Assembly: GCA_036186865.1 (NCBI GenBank)
Contig: AP025045.1
Span: 21,081,522-21,145,521, forward strand
Direction of reading: 5' to 3'
Source of the DNA: Eustoma russellianum
Taxonomy: Eukaryota; Streptophyta; Magnoliopsida; Gentianales; Gentianaceae
Length of the DNA: 64,000 bases
Positions 11,001 through 22,129 of this stretch are shown piece by piece. Below the pieces are notes generated by a model, which searched no databases, was not told where the DNA came from, and saw only the letters and a program-made list of their open reading frames with translations. Numbering within the stretch: position 1 is the first letter of the stretch; every line of letters begins with the position of its first letter. The position numbers and the translations under genes were made by a program.

Positions 11001-11169
11001 CTTTACCAATGATCTTGCCTTCATTGTTGTCTCCAAAGGTCACGGATCCGCCTTTTGTGACCTTCTTTAATTTGGAGAATAGGCTCGGGTCACCCGTCAT
11101 GTGCCTCGAGCAACCACTGTCAAGGAACCACTTTATTGATGTGTCTTTTGATGAGTGGTCTCCCTGCAA
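8068..11169 (-). pseudogene. pol: E2 Pol (protease, integrase, RT, RNase H) with one premature stop
   Basis: Read on the minus strand from 11169, the frame starts near the protease (WFLDSGCSRHMTGD with the DSG active site). The pre-integrase HHCC region follows (LWHRRLGH ... LCESCIKGK), then the integrase core (HIDLFGP, RSDRGGEF, PQLNGVVERKNRT). After a single TGA at 9495-9493 the same frame continues into RT (YVDD at the polymerase site) and copia RNase H (SKKQASVALSTTEAEYMA ... KHIEVRYHFLRDHV), ending at 8068. The stop replaces an expected Arg in DLVP-R-PQDK, consistent with CGA to TGA at a methylated CpG. No other break is seen, so the protein was functional until recently. The N-terminal join to Gag is out of frame. 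Confidence 0.9.
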
Positions 11170-11224
11170 TGTGAAAAGGTGATTTAGGTACCCTTTTAAT
11201 TTTGGGTCCTTTCGAGTTAGTTAA

Positions 11225-13141
11225 TCACCTTTTAGTAAAGGTACCTTTCGGTACCCATACTTGGGTGATCCTTCTCGGTCTATCAGATGGCAAGAAAGTA
11301 GATGAAGGTGCGATATAGTATACATGTGGTGCATGTACTTTGGGTCTTTGCCCAAGGACTCCTCTATACTCATTGTATGAAGGACGTTTGTGATATGTCC
11401 TTGTGTGTGTGTGCGTAGTGCGTGGATGATATGTATTTCGTGTATGCATTGATCTCTTCTTCTCATATCTATATGGTACAACATTATATTTCACATGATA
11501 TGAGGGAGTGGGGCGTGTGGAAGGGGGCGCTTTTTGCGTCATCTTAGACGCCACTTGATGCTTAGGGGTGTCTACCTTTTTAGACACAACAAACTTGGTT
11601 GGTTTGGTTGATACTTCGTTAGTATCAACGTACCCCAATCCAGTTTTGTCACTGTCATGCTTTTGCGATAATATGATGTGATGCAGCATGTTTGACCCTG
11701 TATCGAATTGTTTCATCATTTTCTCTAAGTCTGTATTCCTTGATTTCAAATTTGAAATCTCGGATTTCATTTCATTATTTTGAGAAGTTAATGATGAGAT
11801 CTCGGTTTTTAATGCAGTGATGACACATGAAGACTCTTTCTTTGAATCGCTTAATTGAGCGACAAGATTCTCGTTAGAAGATTCTAACAGTTTCTTGTCT
11901 TCAATTAAACGTTTCTTTTCTTTTGCGAGAGTCTTAGTAAATTTATGTAATTCAAGATACTGACTAAAAAGATCATCATAAGAAGGTTCAGAGTCAGAGT
12001 CAGAATCGGATGATACCTCGTTAGACGCCTTTGAAGCGAAGCAAACTTGAGCGGTCTCCTCTTCGGTCTCAGTTTCAGAGTCTGATGAGTCACTCCATGT
12101 GGAGGCCTTTAGTGCACGTTTCCTTTGTTTAGGATCTGAGACGAGTCTATTTTTGTTCCGCTCCTTGTCAGGGTATTTATTAGTTTGCTTTTCTTTGTTT
12201 GGGCAGTCATATGATAAGTGTCCGAGTTTGCCGCATTCATAACATTTAATGTCCTTATCATTTGACTTGTTTTTATTTCTCTTAGATGTAGTTCCCTTGT
12301 TTTTATTTCTAAATGACTTTCTCATGAATCTTCTTAGTCCTTTAGCCAATAAAATCAAATCATCATTATCTGATTCGGAATCACTATTATCTACGTGATC
12401 GGAGGGAGGGGAGACGTATTCATTTGATTTAAAAGCAATTGTCTTACCTTGTTTGGTTGATTCCGATTTCCGAATAATAAGTTTGTTTTCATAAACTTTG
12501 AGTGAACCAATGAGTTCTTCCATTTTTATTGACTTAGTCTCCTTGCTTTCTTCTATAGCAGTCACTTTAGGATCCCATTCCGAAAGAAGGCTCCGTAGGA
12601 CTTTCTGTACCTTTTCCTGCGTAGTAAAAGCCTTACCAAGAGACTCAAGAGAGTTATAGATGTTAGTCAAACGAAGATCCATATCTACAATTGACTCATT
12701 AGGCAACAACTTAAAAGACTCAAGAGTAGACATGAGCATATTAATTTTAGACTCTTTTACTTGACTTGTGCCTTCGTGTTTCATTTCTAAGATTCTCCAC
12801 ATTTCTTGTGCACTCGAACAATTCGACACATAACTAGACTCACTCTTACTTAAACCATTTAAGAGTAACTGCATGGCCTTAGCATTCATACTCAGTTTCT
12901 TTTTATCTTCACTAGTATATTCTTGTCTAGTTTTAATAACTTCTAAGGTAACTCCGTCTACAGTGGATACATTAGATGGGACATATGGACCATCTTCAAT
13001 TATTGACCAAAGATCTATATCTATAGCCATAAGAAAAAGTTTCATCCTAAGTTTCCATTGAATAAAAGACTCACCGTCAAAAAGTGGAGGCCTTTGGCTC
13101 GACATACCTTCTTGTTCGGTTTTGAGATTTGTGGATGCCAT
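11225..13141 (-). CDS. gag: E2 Gag, Sirevirus type (638 residues)
   Basis: An open frame from ATG at 13141 to TGA at 11225. The N-terminal part is the copia Gag capsid-like region (FIQWKLRMKLFLMAID, then KVLRSLLSEWDPKVTAIEE near residue 180-198 and ELIGSLKVYE). A CCHC zinc knuckle CYECGKLGHLSYDC is at residues 300-313, for RNA binding. Acidic Ser/Asp-rich stretches flank a long predicted coiled coil (about residues 395-480, SQYLELHKF to LEKMMKQFD). The length over 600 residues and the coiled coil suit Sireviruses. The frame stops just after VWVPKGTFTKR; similarity to related polyproteins (GPKIKRVPKS) continues beyond the TGA in the same frame before a shift into pol. No internal defect is visible. 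Confidence 0.92.
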   Translation of the reverse strand: MASTNLKTEQEGMSSQRPPLFDGESFIQWKLRMKLFLMAIDIDLWSIIEDGPYVPSNVSTVDGVTLEVIKTRQEYTSEDKKKLSMNAKAMQLLLNGLSKSESSYVSNCSSAQEMWRILEMKHEGTSQVKESKINMLMSTLESFKLLPNESIVDMDLRLTNIYNSLESLGKAFTTQEKVQKVLRSLLSEWDPKVTAIEESKETKSIKMEELIGSLKVYENKLIIRKSESTKQGKTIAFKSNEYVSPPSDHVDNSDSESDNDDLILLAKGLRRFMRKSFRNKNKGTTSKRNKNKSNDKDIKCYECGKLGHLSYDCPNKEKQTNKYPDKERNKNRLVSDPKQRKRALKASTWSDSSDSETETEEETAQVCFASKASNEVSSDSDSDSEPSYDDLFSQYLELHKFTKTLAKEKKRLIEDKKLLESSNENLVAQLSDSKKESSCVITALKTEISSLTSQNNEMKSEISNLKSRNTDLEKMMKQFDTGSNMLHHIILSQKHDSDKTGLGYVDTNEVSTKPTKFVVSKKVDTPKHQVASKMTQKAPPSTRPTPSYHVKYNVVPYRYEKKRSMHTRNTYHPRTTHTHTRTYHKRPSYNEYRGVLGQRPKVHAPHVYYIAPSSTFLPSDRPRRITQVWVPKGTFTKR

Positions 13142-13181
13142 CTCACTGAATCGTTGGATTCCTTGTAGTGAGTATTCCTGC

Positions 13182-13193
13182 GCTCTGATACCA
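13182..13193 (-). promoter_or_regulatory. E2 primer-binding site (initiator Met tRNA)
   Basis: The minus strand reads TGGTATCAGAGC two bases inside the 5' LTR, complementary to the 3' end of plant tRNA-iMet, which primes minus-strand DNA synthesis. Confidence 0.95.
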
Positions 13194-13195
13194 CT

Positions 13196-16100
13196 TGTAG
13201 GATCTGCAAGGCACCACTAGAAGGGGGGGGTTGAATAGATGGTGCGGAAAGTGTGCTTTTTAAAATTTCTTTAAACTTGAACAATTCAAGTTCTGAAAAC
13301 AGATTCTGTTTTCAGGACCTGTTTTAAAACGTTTTTAAAACCAGGTTAGAGGTCTCCAAAAATTATGAAATTTTGAGAGAACTTAGCCTCAGATGTTATG
13401 AGAGTCCCCTAAAAATTTCAAATCAAAATTCAACCTTTAACCCCTTCAAAAACCGTTGGCACTCAGATTGTGCAAATCTGCCAGAAACGGTAGATGGTTT
13501 TGAAAAATTAATTCCTATTTGTGTGAATGTCCAAATGATCTGAAAATTTGACCAATAACTCCTCACACACTATATTGAAATGGGTTGAAACAGTTTTTGA
13601 AAATTCTTTTGGTAAGTAGGTCAAATACCACCAAAGTCTCAACCTTTGCAAGTCTGAAAATCAGACTGCACTAGTCTCAGAACTTTTGATGTTTGACTGA
13701 CCTATACTTGTCCAAAAGGGTTGAAACTTGTGCCAAATTGACCCTAAAACGTTTATGTATGTTTCTGGAAATTTTTATAATTTTTGAAAATCGTTTGCTA
13801 TTTTTCCGAACGTGAACAAAACATATAACCAGTGCAGAAACTGAAAAGTAAATGCTGAAAGTAAATTGCACCAAGAATTTTATACTGGTTCGGTTATAAA
13901 CAACCTACTCCAGTCTTCAAGGAACACCTTCCTTGGTTCACACTAATTTCACACACGCAGTACACCTTACCGCAGGGTTGATAGAGTTACACCTTAACTC
14001 CAACCCTTTACAAACCTTGTATTGCTAGTACAATTTGCACGAACACCACCACCTCGCTAGAATGAAGATTGATCACACCTTGATCAATCTTTTACAAAGA
14101 TGTATGAATGGTGGTTTCTATGAAGCCTATTCAAGAATGAAAGAAGTAAAGTACAATAGGCTTTTTACAAGAGAAGAAAGAAAGAAAGTGTAGGAGAAGA
14201 AAGCTTTGGCACTTTGATCACTTTTGAATGCAAGTCTTAGTGTTGTTTTTGTTTGTTCTTCTCTTCCCTTTTTATGAATTGCAGCCGTCCCCTTGAGCCT
14301 CTTCCCCCTCTTGAAAATTTCCTTTTAATTTCTTGGGAGAGTGTAAGACATCATAGTGACAATGTTTTGCTTACTTGGCATCACTCCATTGGACCATCAT
14401 TTAGTCATTGCTTACTTGACACCTTTTGATTGGCTCAATGTTGTCATCATTTGATGACATGGAAAATCTGAAATAAACACTAAATAATTGCCAAATAATC
14501 AATTATTAAATCATGCCATAATTGTCACATTTTGTCATAAAGTGCAAGACACAAAAATCCCTCTTTCCAACCTTGCAAAATTCGGCCAGCACTAGGTCTT
14601 TCAATGCTGAAATTTTCAGCATTTACAACATGAAATAAATCCAGATTTCTTCCATTTTTCTTTGAATTTTTTTCATAAAAATACATCAATTATTTAAGGT
14701 AAGTCTTGCTATAAGATGAAGAATGAACTTGGACACCAAGAGAGGGTCACATTCGGCCACAATCATCTTCACACATGCTGAAAAATTTCAGCATGTGTGA
14801 TATAAAGAATATCACACTTAATAACCTTACATACAATTCAAATCATTTCCATAACTCCTTTGATTTATTCTTTAATGAAAAATTGACAAATTATCTTCCT
14901 TAAGGTTGAAGATTTCGGCCACTAGGTATGTGATATGCTGAAATTTTCAGCATGTGACATAAGAGAGGTATATGTTGAAAACTTACCTTTTGTAGCTTCT
15001 CTCTTTGATTCATCAACATTGTATGATTGATCCTTGACCAATCAATATGCCAACAAGGCTCCACATGTTCTCCAAATCAGCTGTAGGTGGCGTTGAGTAT
15101 GTATATACATGTGCTGAAATTTATTTTTGCTAACTTTGTAAAATAGTGCACATTTAATAATACACACATGTGATATTCCAATCAGCCCTTAATTTAATTT
15201 TCTAGAACACTTTAAGATGTATATTATATGTAAAAAGTGTCTAGATATGTGTCACACCATGGTCAAGAAAAACGTTCCATGTTACGTGCGTAGAAAACCG
15301 AATTTTCGATATTTATCGATTACCCGATTTTTCTCTAATTTAAATTCCAACTTTTGCACATGATATATATATTATGTTATACATAATATATATAATATAT
15401 ACTTTAAATTTCAGCTCATGGCTGATTTAAAGTGGTACCATAAACATGTGACAAAAATAAAATTGGAATCTTCACATTTTGGCCTAAATGTGGGGTGATT
15501 TGTGTGTGCCAACATGGAAAGTATTTTTGGCTAATCACACCATGTGTATCACGAAATTTCCATCAATTTTTGATGTATATGGGCTGACCATTTATTTATG
15601 GCAAGTACGTGACACGTTGGCGAAGTTTCGGTATTCGCCCGATACGACAAATTTCGGTTTAGAACCTTTTATCGTGTCGTATTTAATTTGTCATCACCAT
15701 ATCTTATATCATATGATATAAGATCTGAATATACTCATAAATATGAGTTAAGTATAGTGGTGTGACGATAACGTACGTACGTAAGATATATAACGTGTCG
15801 GTAGTACGTTGGAATACATGTGTATGTGCCTTTTATAAAAAATCTGAAAATATAGTATATATATGTGAAAAAGGCGTGTGAAATGAATGTGGGGAGGAGG
15901 AGAAGACTTTCCTTCCATAGCCATGTTGCCTTTGTGCCTTTTCCAAATGCATCTTCCTTTAATGAACTACTTAGTTTATTAAACTAAGTACTTCACTTAA
16001 TGAACTACTTTAGTTCATTAATTGTGGCACCTGAAAATAGCATAAACTCAACAAATGTTCGCCATATGATGTAAGCTTTAAAGCTTCATGGCTCGTTAGT

Positions 16101-16243
16101 ACGGCAACATGATATATAAGCTAAATAAGGCAAGTAATGACAAGTTATCATGCATACATGTACACACTTATACACGTTTGTATATATGTATATATATTCA
16201 ACGTTTCTTATTTTGAAATCACTCAAACCCTCTTATTTCTACA
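13196..16243 (-). repeat. 5' LTR of E2 (3048 bp)
   Basis: Almost identical to 4769-7818 and ends next to the PBS. It presumably contains the promoter of the element on the minus strand. A TATA-rich stretch is near 16180-16195, but no promoter can be assigned with confidence. The right target duplication CTTCA follows at 16244-16248. Confidence 0.93.
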
Positions 16244-16248
16244 CTTCA

Positions 16249-17153
16249 TTCCTTCAAATCTAACTTCCTAAAGATTGTGGAGGTGTGTCTTACCTAGATA
16301 AACCTTGAGCTTGTAGTGGTTCTTGGACCCTTCCTTGTTCAATGCCTTGCCCGGTTGCCTTCGAAAGGAAGGAGGGAATGTTTTGAAAACTATTCCTTGG
16401 ATAAGGACTACTCAAATGTGTGGAATTAAGGATGCTTTTTGTGTTAAAAGAGAAGAGATTACTCTTCTTGGGGAGGTAGCCGGCGGCTCCTGCATAGGAA
16501 GGGGAAAAGACACACTTAAATGAAAATCCCCCTTACATCCCAACTACATTTCTCATTTAAGGCTCTTAATAATTTTTGATTGCAATAACATACCTCCTAA
16601 GGCCTCATGGCCGAAATATGCATGTACACTACATATATATATTTTCCCTCAATAATGCATATATATATGTATGTATGTATGTATATTTNNNNNNNNNNGT
16701 ATGTATATTTATATATATATATATATATACCTTTTATCACAATCATTTGAGTGTTCTTTCATAAATCCACTAGGCTGCACTTTTATACATATGGCCGAAA
16801 TACATATATTTATATATATGTACATAGCCCACATGTATTTTTCATACTTCTTACCCTCATGTATATGTATGTAGCTATACGTACATATTCGTATGTAGGT
16901 GCATATACACCTATACGTAGTTGTACTTTCTTGCTCATGTATATGTATGTAGCTATATATACATATTTGTATGTATGTGCATATACACCTATACGTAGTT
17001 GTATTTTCTTACAATTTAAAATAAGTCATGATCCTTAGAATACGCATTATGATCGACCATAGTTTCCCAAAATGACTTATTGTCATATATACATACCAAG
17101 GTTCGCATGTGTATATATATATATATATTAATACTCAATAAAATTTCATTCTC

Positions 17154-17194
<41 letters not shown>

Positions 17195-18142
17195 TACGTC
17201 TGTTGCATATGTTTTATACACAAATCTACAAATCTTATAGTTACATCCTAGAAAGATTGCTTGTATGCATAGATTTGTGTATTTTCCATATAAGGCTTCT
17301 GACGTAACTTTTTGTTGTACCGCAATCCATTAAGCCATTTTATTGTAACTTCTACCAATACAGGTACACCTACACATATATATCCATGTATAATCCGCGT
17401 ATGTCCAGTGCTTTCTACAAGTGTGTCATGTAACCTATTCTTTGCCAAGTTGATCCTATTAGACCTTAAGAATTTCTTTAGTTAATTGATAAAGCTCTTT
17501 TGGTCTTAGTTCAAAAGGATGCCCGCGGCCTTAATGGTGATAGGAGGAGAAAGTTCCATAAGACATTATTATGACATTTATTAAAGGCTTATTTATGCCC
17601 ACTTTTTGGGTTTGTATGAGAAAATCTTGACCCACTAGTTGATCCTTATGACCTCATGGCCGAAACATGTATGTATTCAATTGTATCTTACCCCTGATTC
17701 ATAGCATACTCGCCTTCACATGTATATCTACATGCACTTGTTTGTGTAATATTTCTTTATTTGTTGTCCCTTGAGTACATTTTTAGTGGAACCATAATCA
17801 TTTATTATACCATAGCCCCGTCCTGTGGTATATATGTATATCCAGATATATGCCCACACCATATGTATATGGGCGTGTCACATAGCCCGACTTCTCATTT
17901 ATAGTTACCTAAAAAAATACTACTTCTAATTGTTATAATTTTCTCAGGTCAATTAATTTAGCATTCTTACATAAACGTCCAACGGCTCGCTTGCTTTACT
18001 TTTTACACTTTGGGAGCATGCTAATTCCCTTTTACCTTAAATAATTGTAGGTAAGCCAAAGATCTCTCTTTCGAGGTATTATTCACATGCCTTGTTTCTC
18101 CCCATCCCTAGACGCCTTACTAATTTTGGGCGGGGTGCAACA
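16249..18142 (-). repeat. E3 3' LTR, segment from the E2 insertion to the PPT
   Basis: It continues the LTR after E2: 16249-16595 matches 58376-58727. The remainder has no second copy in the window because the other E3 LTR is truncated. On the minus strand the LTR begins TGTTGCACCCC at 18142, like the TGTTGTACCCC start of E1, E5 and E6. A donor-like ATCTAG|GTAAG lies at 16298-16289. ORFs at 16576-17307 are microsatellite translations. Confidence 0.75.
16620..17190. repeat. AT microsatellites and a 10-N assembly gap in the E3 LTR
   Basis: Runs of (TA)n and GTAT/TATG-type repeats lie at about 16630-16730, 16860-17000 and 17110-17190. Ten N at 16689-16698 sit inside such a run, so the true length here is unknown. 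A roughly 105-bp segment with GTATATGTATGTAGCTATA is repeated twice (about 16860-17010). Confidence 0.85.
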
Positions 18143-18178
18143 TTCTTCCCCCCTTAAAATAAGTTTCGTCCTCGAAAT
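18143..18178 (-). promoter_or_regulatory. E3 polypurine tract and degenerate pre-PPT hairpin
   Basis: On the minus strand AATTTCG-AGGA-CGAAACTT (18178-18161) precedes TTTTAAGGGGGGGAAGAA, which abuts the LTR start at 18142. One base pair at the outer end of the stem is lost compared with E1 and E5. It is retained even though E3 has no pol. Confidence 0.8.
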
Positions 18179-18373
18179 TGGGAATAGTGGGGCCTACGTT
18201 TCCATGTTTCCCCCGGTCCTTATACAACTTTCAGTTGTTTACCCTGTCCCTTCATTAATGCCTATGTAGAATCTTTCCTCAAGGTTCCTTATCATATTCC
18301 TTTATGACTTATTTTATTTGGAATAAGTGAGACAAAACGTAGGTACTTTAGTTTGGAGAATCCAATGTACCTA

Positions 18374-19099
18374 TCAGTAGTTTGGGTGTTTCGGGATCCT
18401 TGGATGCATCATCCTTCGATTTTCTCCTCTGACCACTTTGTGCGTGGCTCCATAAGGATACGGCTGCCACCTTCTATCCTCTCTCTTCATACGCCTATTC
18501 AATCTCCTTTGTTCCTCCATCATCTGGATATCGTGCTGCACTTTATAGCAGTCTCTTATCAGTCCATCGAAAGTATTTGGGTACACTTTGCCTAATCTAG
18601 CTCTAATCTGAGGGTTCAGACCATATACGAATTTAGTTATCTTCCACTGTTCATCCTCCATGATCAAAGGAGCATAACGTCCTAACATGGTAAACTGACG
18701 GGCATATCCTGATACCGGGGTGCCCGGTTCTTGTCTTAGTGTATCGAGTTCTTCAATTCTCTCAATCACTAATTCTAGTGAGAGGTAAGCTCCACAAAAT
18801 TCATCCAGAAATCTCGCCCAGGTTGTAGGTCGAGATAGTGACTGGACCCTCTTCCTCCACCATTGACTGGCTTTACAGATCAGGAATGGCCGAACAATTA
18901 GTGCTCTCATCTCATCTGGTACTCGAACTCTAACAAGGTGGTCCTCAACCTCGTCCAACCACTTTTCTGCTTCTTCGGGTTCGGACTCCCCGCCGAATCT
19001 CGGAATTTGTGCTTTGGCTAATTGCCGGTAATAAAATCCAATACTTCTCGGAGGTGACAGTGATGATGTCCACGTACCTGTCTGTGGGGTCATCTGCAC
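18374..19099 (-). CDS. gag: E3 Gag-like protein (241 residues), the only ORF of the element
   Basis: An open frame on the minus strand from 19099 to TGA at 18374. It is homologous to the capsid part of E4, E5 and E6 Gag: EAEKWLDEVEDHL, RALIVRPFLICKASQWW, PTTWARFLDEF, VSGYARQFTMLGRYAPL and KFVYGLNPQIRARL line up with their EKWLDEVENCF, NQWW, ITWERF, YANKFI and RGLNPRIRTW. It lacks the CCHC knuckles and everything downstream, and ends in an Arg-rich tail. Relatives start Gag at an ATG right after a TGCAG, which here points to the second Met (19093) rather than 19099. It is uninterrupted although it sits among old, nested insertions. Gag would form particles, with enzymes supplied in trans. Confidence 0.85.
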   Translation of the reverse strand: MQMTPQTGTWTSSLSPPRSIGFYYRQLAKAQIPRFGGESEPEEAEKWLDEVEDHLVRVRVPDEMRALIVRPFLICKASQWWRKRVQSLSRPTTWARFLDEFCGAYLSLELVIERIEELDTLRQEPGTPVSGYARQFTMLGRYAPLIMEDEQWKITKFVYGLNPQIRARLGKVYPNTFDGLIRDCYKVQHDIQMMEEQRRLNRRMKREDRRWQPYPYGATHKVVRGENRRMMHPRIPKHPNY

Positions 19100-19258
19100 T
19101 ACATAGCGTCTGTTTATTTGCGGTCATACCAGAATAAGTGACACTATTTAACTTGTAGTCTAATAAAAGTTCTCAGTGGCACATAAATAGATTTGATACG
19201 GTTCGTATTTTAATGAAAGTCCGTGACCAAGGGTTTTGTTATCGATCGAAACCCTAAC

Positions 19259-21828
19259 TGTTATACCCCAACGATCATGTACGTGAAAACTATGAATATG
19301 AGGCGGGATGAAAGCGACAATGTCTTTTAGCACATGTTACTTAAGTCAACTTAACCCTCTTTACTTCATTATTATTGAGGTGATACCAAGCCAATTTAAA
19401 TAAGGAAACTTCAAGGAAGTAGTATATGAAATATAGAGCTATATGAACCATACATACCATTATGTATGTGCGTGTATATGATATATGAAATGTATAAATA
19501 CCTACATGCGTATACATAGGAGGACATATATATATATATATATAGTACACATAGGCGTGTATATATATGTATACGTACTTATGCTAATCTTGAAATACAA
19601 TAGAATAAAGAAAACAATATAGTACATGAATTAAAATTACAAGAAATATCAAGATGCCCAAGAGGCCTCAAAATTCGGCCAAGGCATGAAGGGGATTCTA
19701 GAATTCTCTAGCAAATTTTATTAGTTAAAATAATTACTTAAAGTCTACTACACTATTAAGACAAGAAGTTATCATGCAAAGAATAAATAGAAAAACAAAA
19801 CAGACATGCATTTAAGGAACATGTAAGACAACTCATTAAGGAAAAAGGTAGTATGGTTGAGGTCATAAAGACCCCCAACCAAACCGCCCCCTTAGTGTCT
19901 AGACATGGAGGATTTTTAAATCCTACCATGGTTACTTTTTCCCTTAAACCAAGGTTAAGATAACCATGATTTGAAAAAGTAACTTGGGTTAGCACCAAAG
20001 TAACCATAGTTGGAATAAAGTAACCAAGGTTATACTAACCTAACCTTGATTAGCACTCATGAAAGCCCTAAACCTCACAATTATCCCTCCAAACCGTCCC
20101 CCCCTAGCATGTTTTAAACCCTTCTAGAAACATCTACCTTCTCATCATGCAAGAGCATAACACTTAGACAATCTCCATCTCCCTCACCAAGATTTCGGCC
20201 CCTTCATCTTGAAGGATAGGAATTCAAGCTTCAACTCCAAGACTCAAGAAGACATCTAGGTAAGTCTTGTTCCAAGTTTCCTTAAGTGAATTCTTATTTG
20301 GTGAAGAATGAAGCTCACATGAACTCCTTCTCCCCATGCCAAAACCGTGACATCCATGTGTTAAATAGGTGAAAGCCTTCAACTTTCCTAGGTGGTGTTA
20401 TATTGAGGTGCTTGCATCTCCATTCCAAGCTCATTTTGGTAAGAAGCTCCAGACCTCAAACCTATCCTATTTCATCTATTGAATAAAGACTAATCTTTTC
20501 CTTTCATTTCCATCAAAACCGTATGCTCAAGGTGAGGAAGGAGAAGGATTTCAATTCAACTCACTCCATAACAAAGCAAAGACAAGAGCTTTAGCTTGAA
20601 GAGGCAAGTATACAATGATCTCTCATGATTTATTTAAAGAGTTTGTGACTTGAATGCTTAGAAGTTCTTAAGATATGATCTATAGTTGAATATCTTAAGT
20701 TTGAAACTATATCTTAGTGATTCCCTAAGAACAATGCCCTGCATGTGATTTATTCCTGTAAAGATGAAGTCTTTTCCTATATGCTATATGAAATAAGGCT
20801 GACCTAGAGTGGAATAAGGTTCACCTAAGTAGGTCTAGACAAGATTGACTTGTGAATGTAACACAAAAGATCCTAAGTATACATGTGAAAGCTAGGAGCT
20901 TTATGAGGTTGTTGGTAAGTTTAGATTAAGATGACTCTTGAATGTGAATGCATGCTTGAATATGTGTTGTAAAATGTGGTTAAGGCACCACACAAGTTTT
21001 GGCCCAAAGTATTGAGTGAAAACATGGACATTTGACTTGGATAAGATGACAAAATAGCAAACCACTGGAAGTGGACAAAATAGAGTGACGTTTTAGATGG
21101 TTTAAGAACTGACCTTACAGACCTTCAATGAAGCTAATTTTTGGTACAATGTTAGCCTTATGAGTGTAGCCCAAGTGAGAGTTGGAATTTTGTTAAAATA
21201 AGCTAAGGATTAGTTTTGATAAATTATACGGTAAACCTGCTCCAGTAGAAAATTCTGGAGCTGGGCAGAATTGATCACTAGTTTCAACGAATTAAAAGAG
21301 GACCTTGTGGACCTTCAATAAATCATGTTTTTGGTGCAATGCTAGCTCCATGAGTGTAGCAGAGATGAGAGTTGGAATTTTGGTAAAATAAGTTATGGTT
21401 AATGTCTAATAAAATATTTTGTAAGACTGGTCAGACTTGAAAAACGGAAACTGAGCAGAGTTGTAGCCTCTTTTGGTTGGATTGAAAAGAGAACTTGTAG
21501 ATGACCAATAAAGCTGAAACTGTTTTTATGACATGTTACTTTATGGGACCAAAATGATGTTTTGACATGACATGACATCATGCATTGCATCTTGCATAAT
21601 TCACGATCATGAGGACTACTACTTTTGGGAACTTAGTAATTTAGTAATGCATGTTTATTTTGAAAAGTTTTAATTCTGCCGAAATTTTACTACCATGTTG
21701 AATGTTAGCATGGGAGTCCAAGATTTATGTTATGGATATTCGCATGTTATGCATGACGCCTTGTACTCTCCTTAGTGAAGTACGGCGGGTGCACCGTATC
21801 CGGACGAGGCCGGATGCGGGGCGCTACA
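19259..21828 (+). repeat. 5' LTR of E4 (2570 bp, two internal deletions)
   Basis: It begins TGTTATACCCC and ends GGGCGCTACA before the PBS. Compared with the E4 3' LTR it lacks about 1.03 kb at about 21513 (27971-29003 in the other copy) and about 0.46 kb at about 21618 (29099-29558). The lost pieces include the stem-loop array and the intron/exon module. Short matches (CTG, GGAC) at the breakpoints suggest illegitimate recombination. A GGTTA/TAACC cluster (19925-20050) and donor ATCTAG|GTAAGT (20259/20260) are kept. An AT-rich microsatellite lies at 19455-19580. Confidence 0.9.
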
Positions 21829-21830
21829 GG

Positions 21831-21842
21831 TGGTATCAGAGC
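21831..21842 (+). promoter_or_regulatory. E4 primer-binding site (initiator Met tRNA)
   Basis: TGGTATCAGAGC two bases after the LTR end. The 290 bases from here to the gag ATG at 22130 are untranslated leader with no feature I can name. Confidence 0.95.
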
Positions 21843-22129
21843 CCAGACTCTAGATTTCGGGCAGAACGTAGTACTAAGTTATGATCTTAGCAATCTAAGT
21901 TTGATCTTAGACCTAAGTCATGATCTTAGATGAGTGATGGCCTTAGACTAGGACCACGTAGACCGGGTTTAGGATGTAACTTAATAAAGAATCCTGAACT
22001 ATGAAAGTTAGGTCTATGACGAAAGACGTGCCCTTTCCCCTCGTATTTTAAAATTTTGAAGTATGGTCATTGGTCAAATAAATTGATTCTACTCCGATAT
22101 CCTAAATAGACGTTAAACCATAAGTGCAG

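Larger units (their letters stand above)
4769..16243 (-). mobile_element. E2: full-length Sirevirus-type Ty1/copia element
   Basis: An 11,475-bp element with LTRs at 13196-16243 (5') and 4769-7818 (3'), flanked by a perfect CTTCA duplication (4764-4768 and 16244-16248). Both LTRs have TGTAG/CTACA termini. PBS, a 638-residue Gag with a coiled coil, PR-IN-RT-RH order (the copia order), several PPT-like tracts and palindrome-rich LTRs all fit the Sirevirus (SIRE/Maximus) lineage. No env-like ORF is present between pol and the 3' LTR. The empty site survives as the matching stretch of the other E3 LTR near 58366-58390. The two LTRs differ at only about a dozen visible positions, so insertion is recent relative to the others. 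Confidence 0.95.

Noticed and set aside
11160..11235. A possible intron between E2 gag and pol (acceptor TTTTCACATTGCAG before the pol frame).
   Set aside because: The in-between sequence still codes for the usual linker (GPKIKRVPKS) in the gag frame, E7 shows a related VPK stretch, and no donor gives a convincing in-frame join. A stop plus frameshift is simpler; E2 and E7 also shift in different directions.
16576..17307. Several Tyr/Ile-rich ORFs.
   Set aside because: Translations of TA/GTAT microsatellites, one across the N gap.
21831..21842. tRNA-like sequence TGGTATCAGAGC at several places.
   Set aside because: Only the 12-base primer-binding match to tRNA-iMet; no tRNA gene structure around it.
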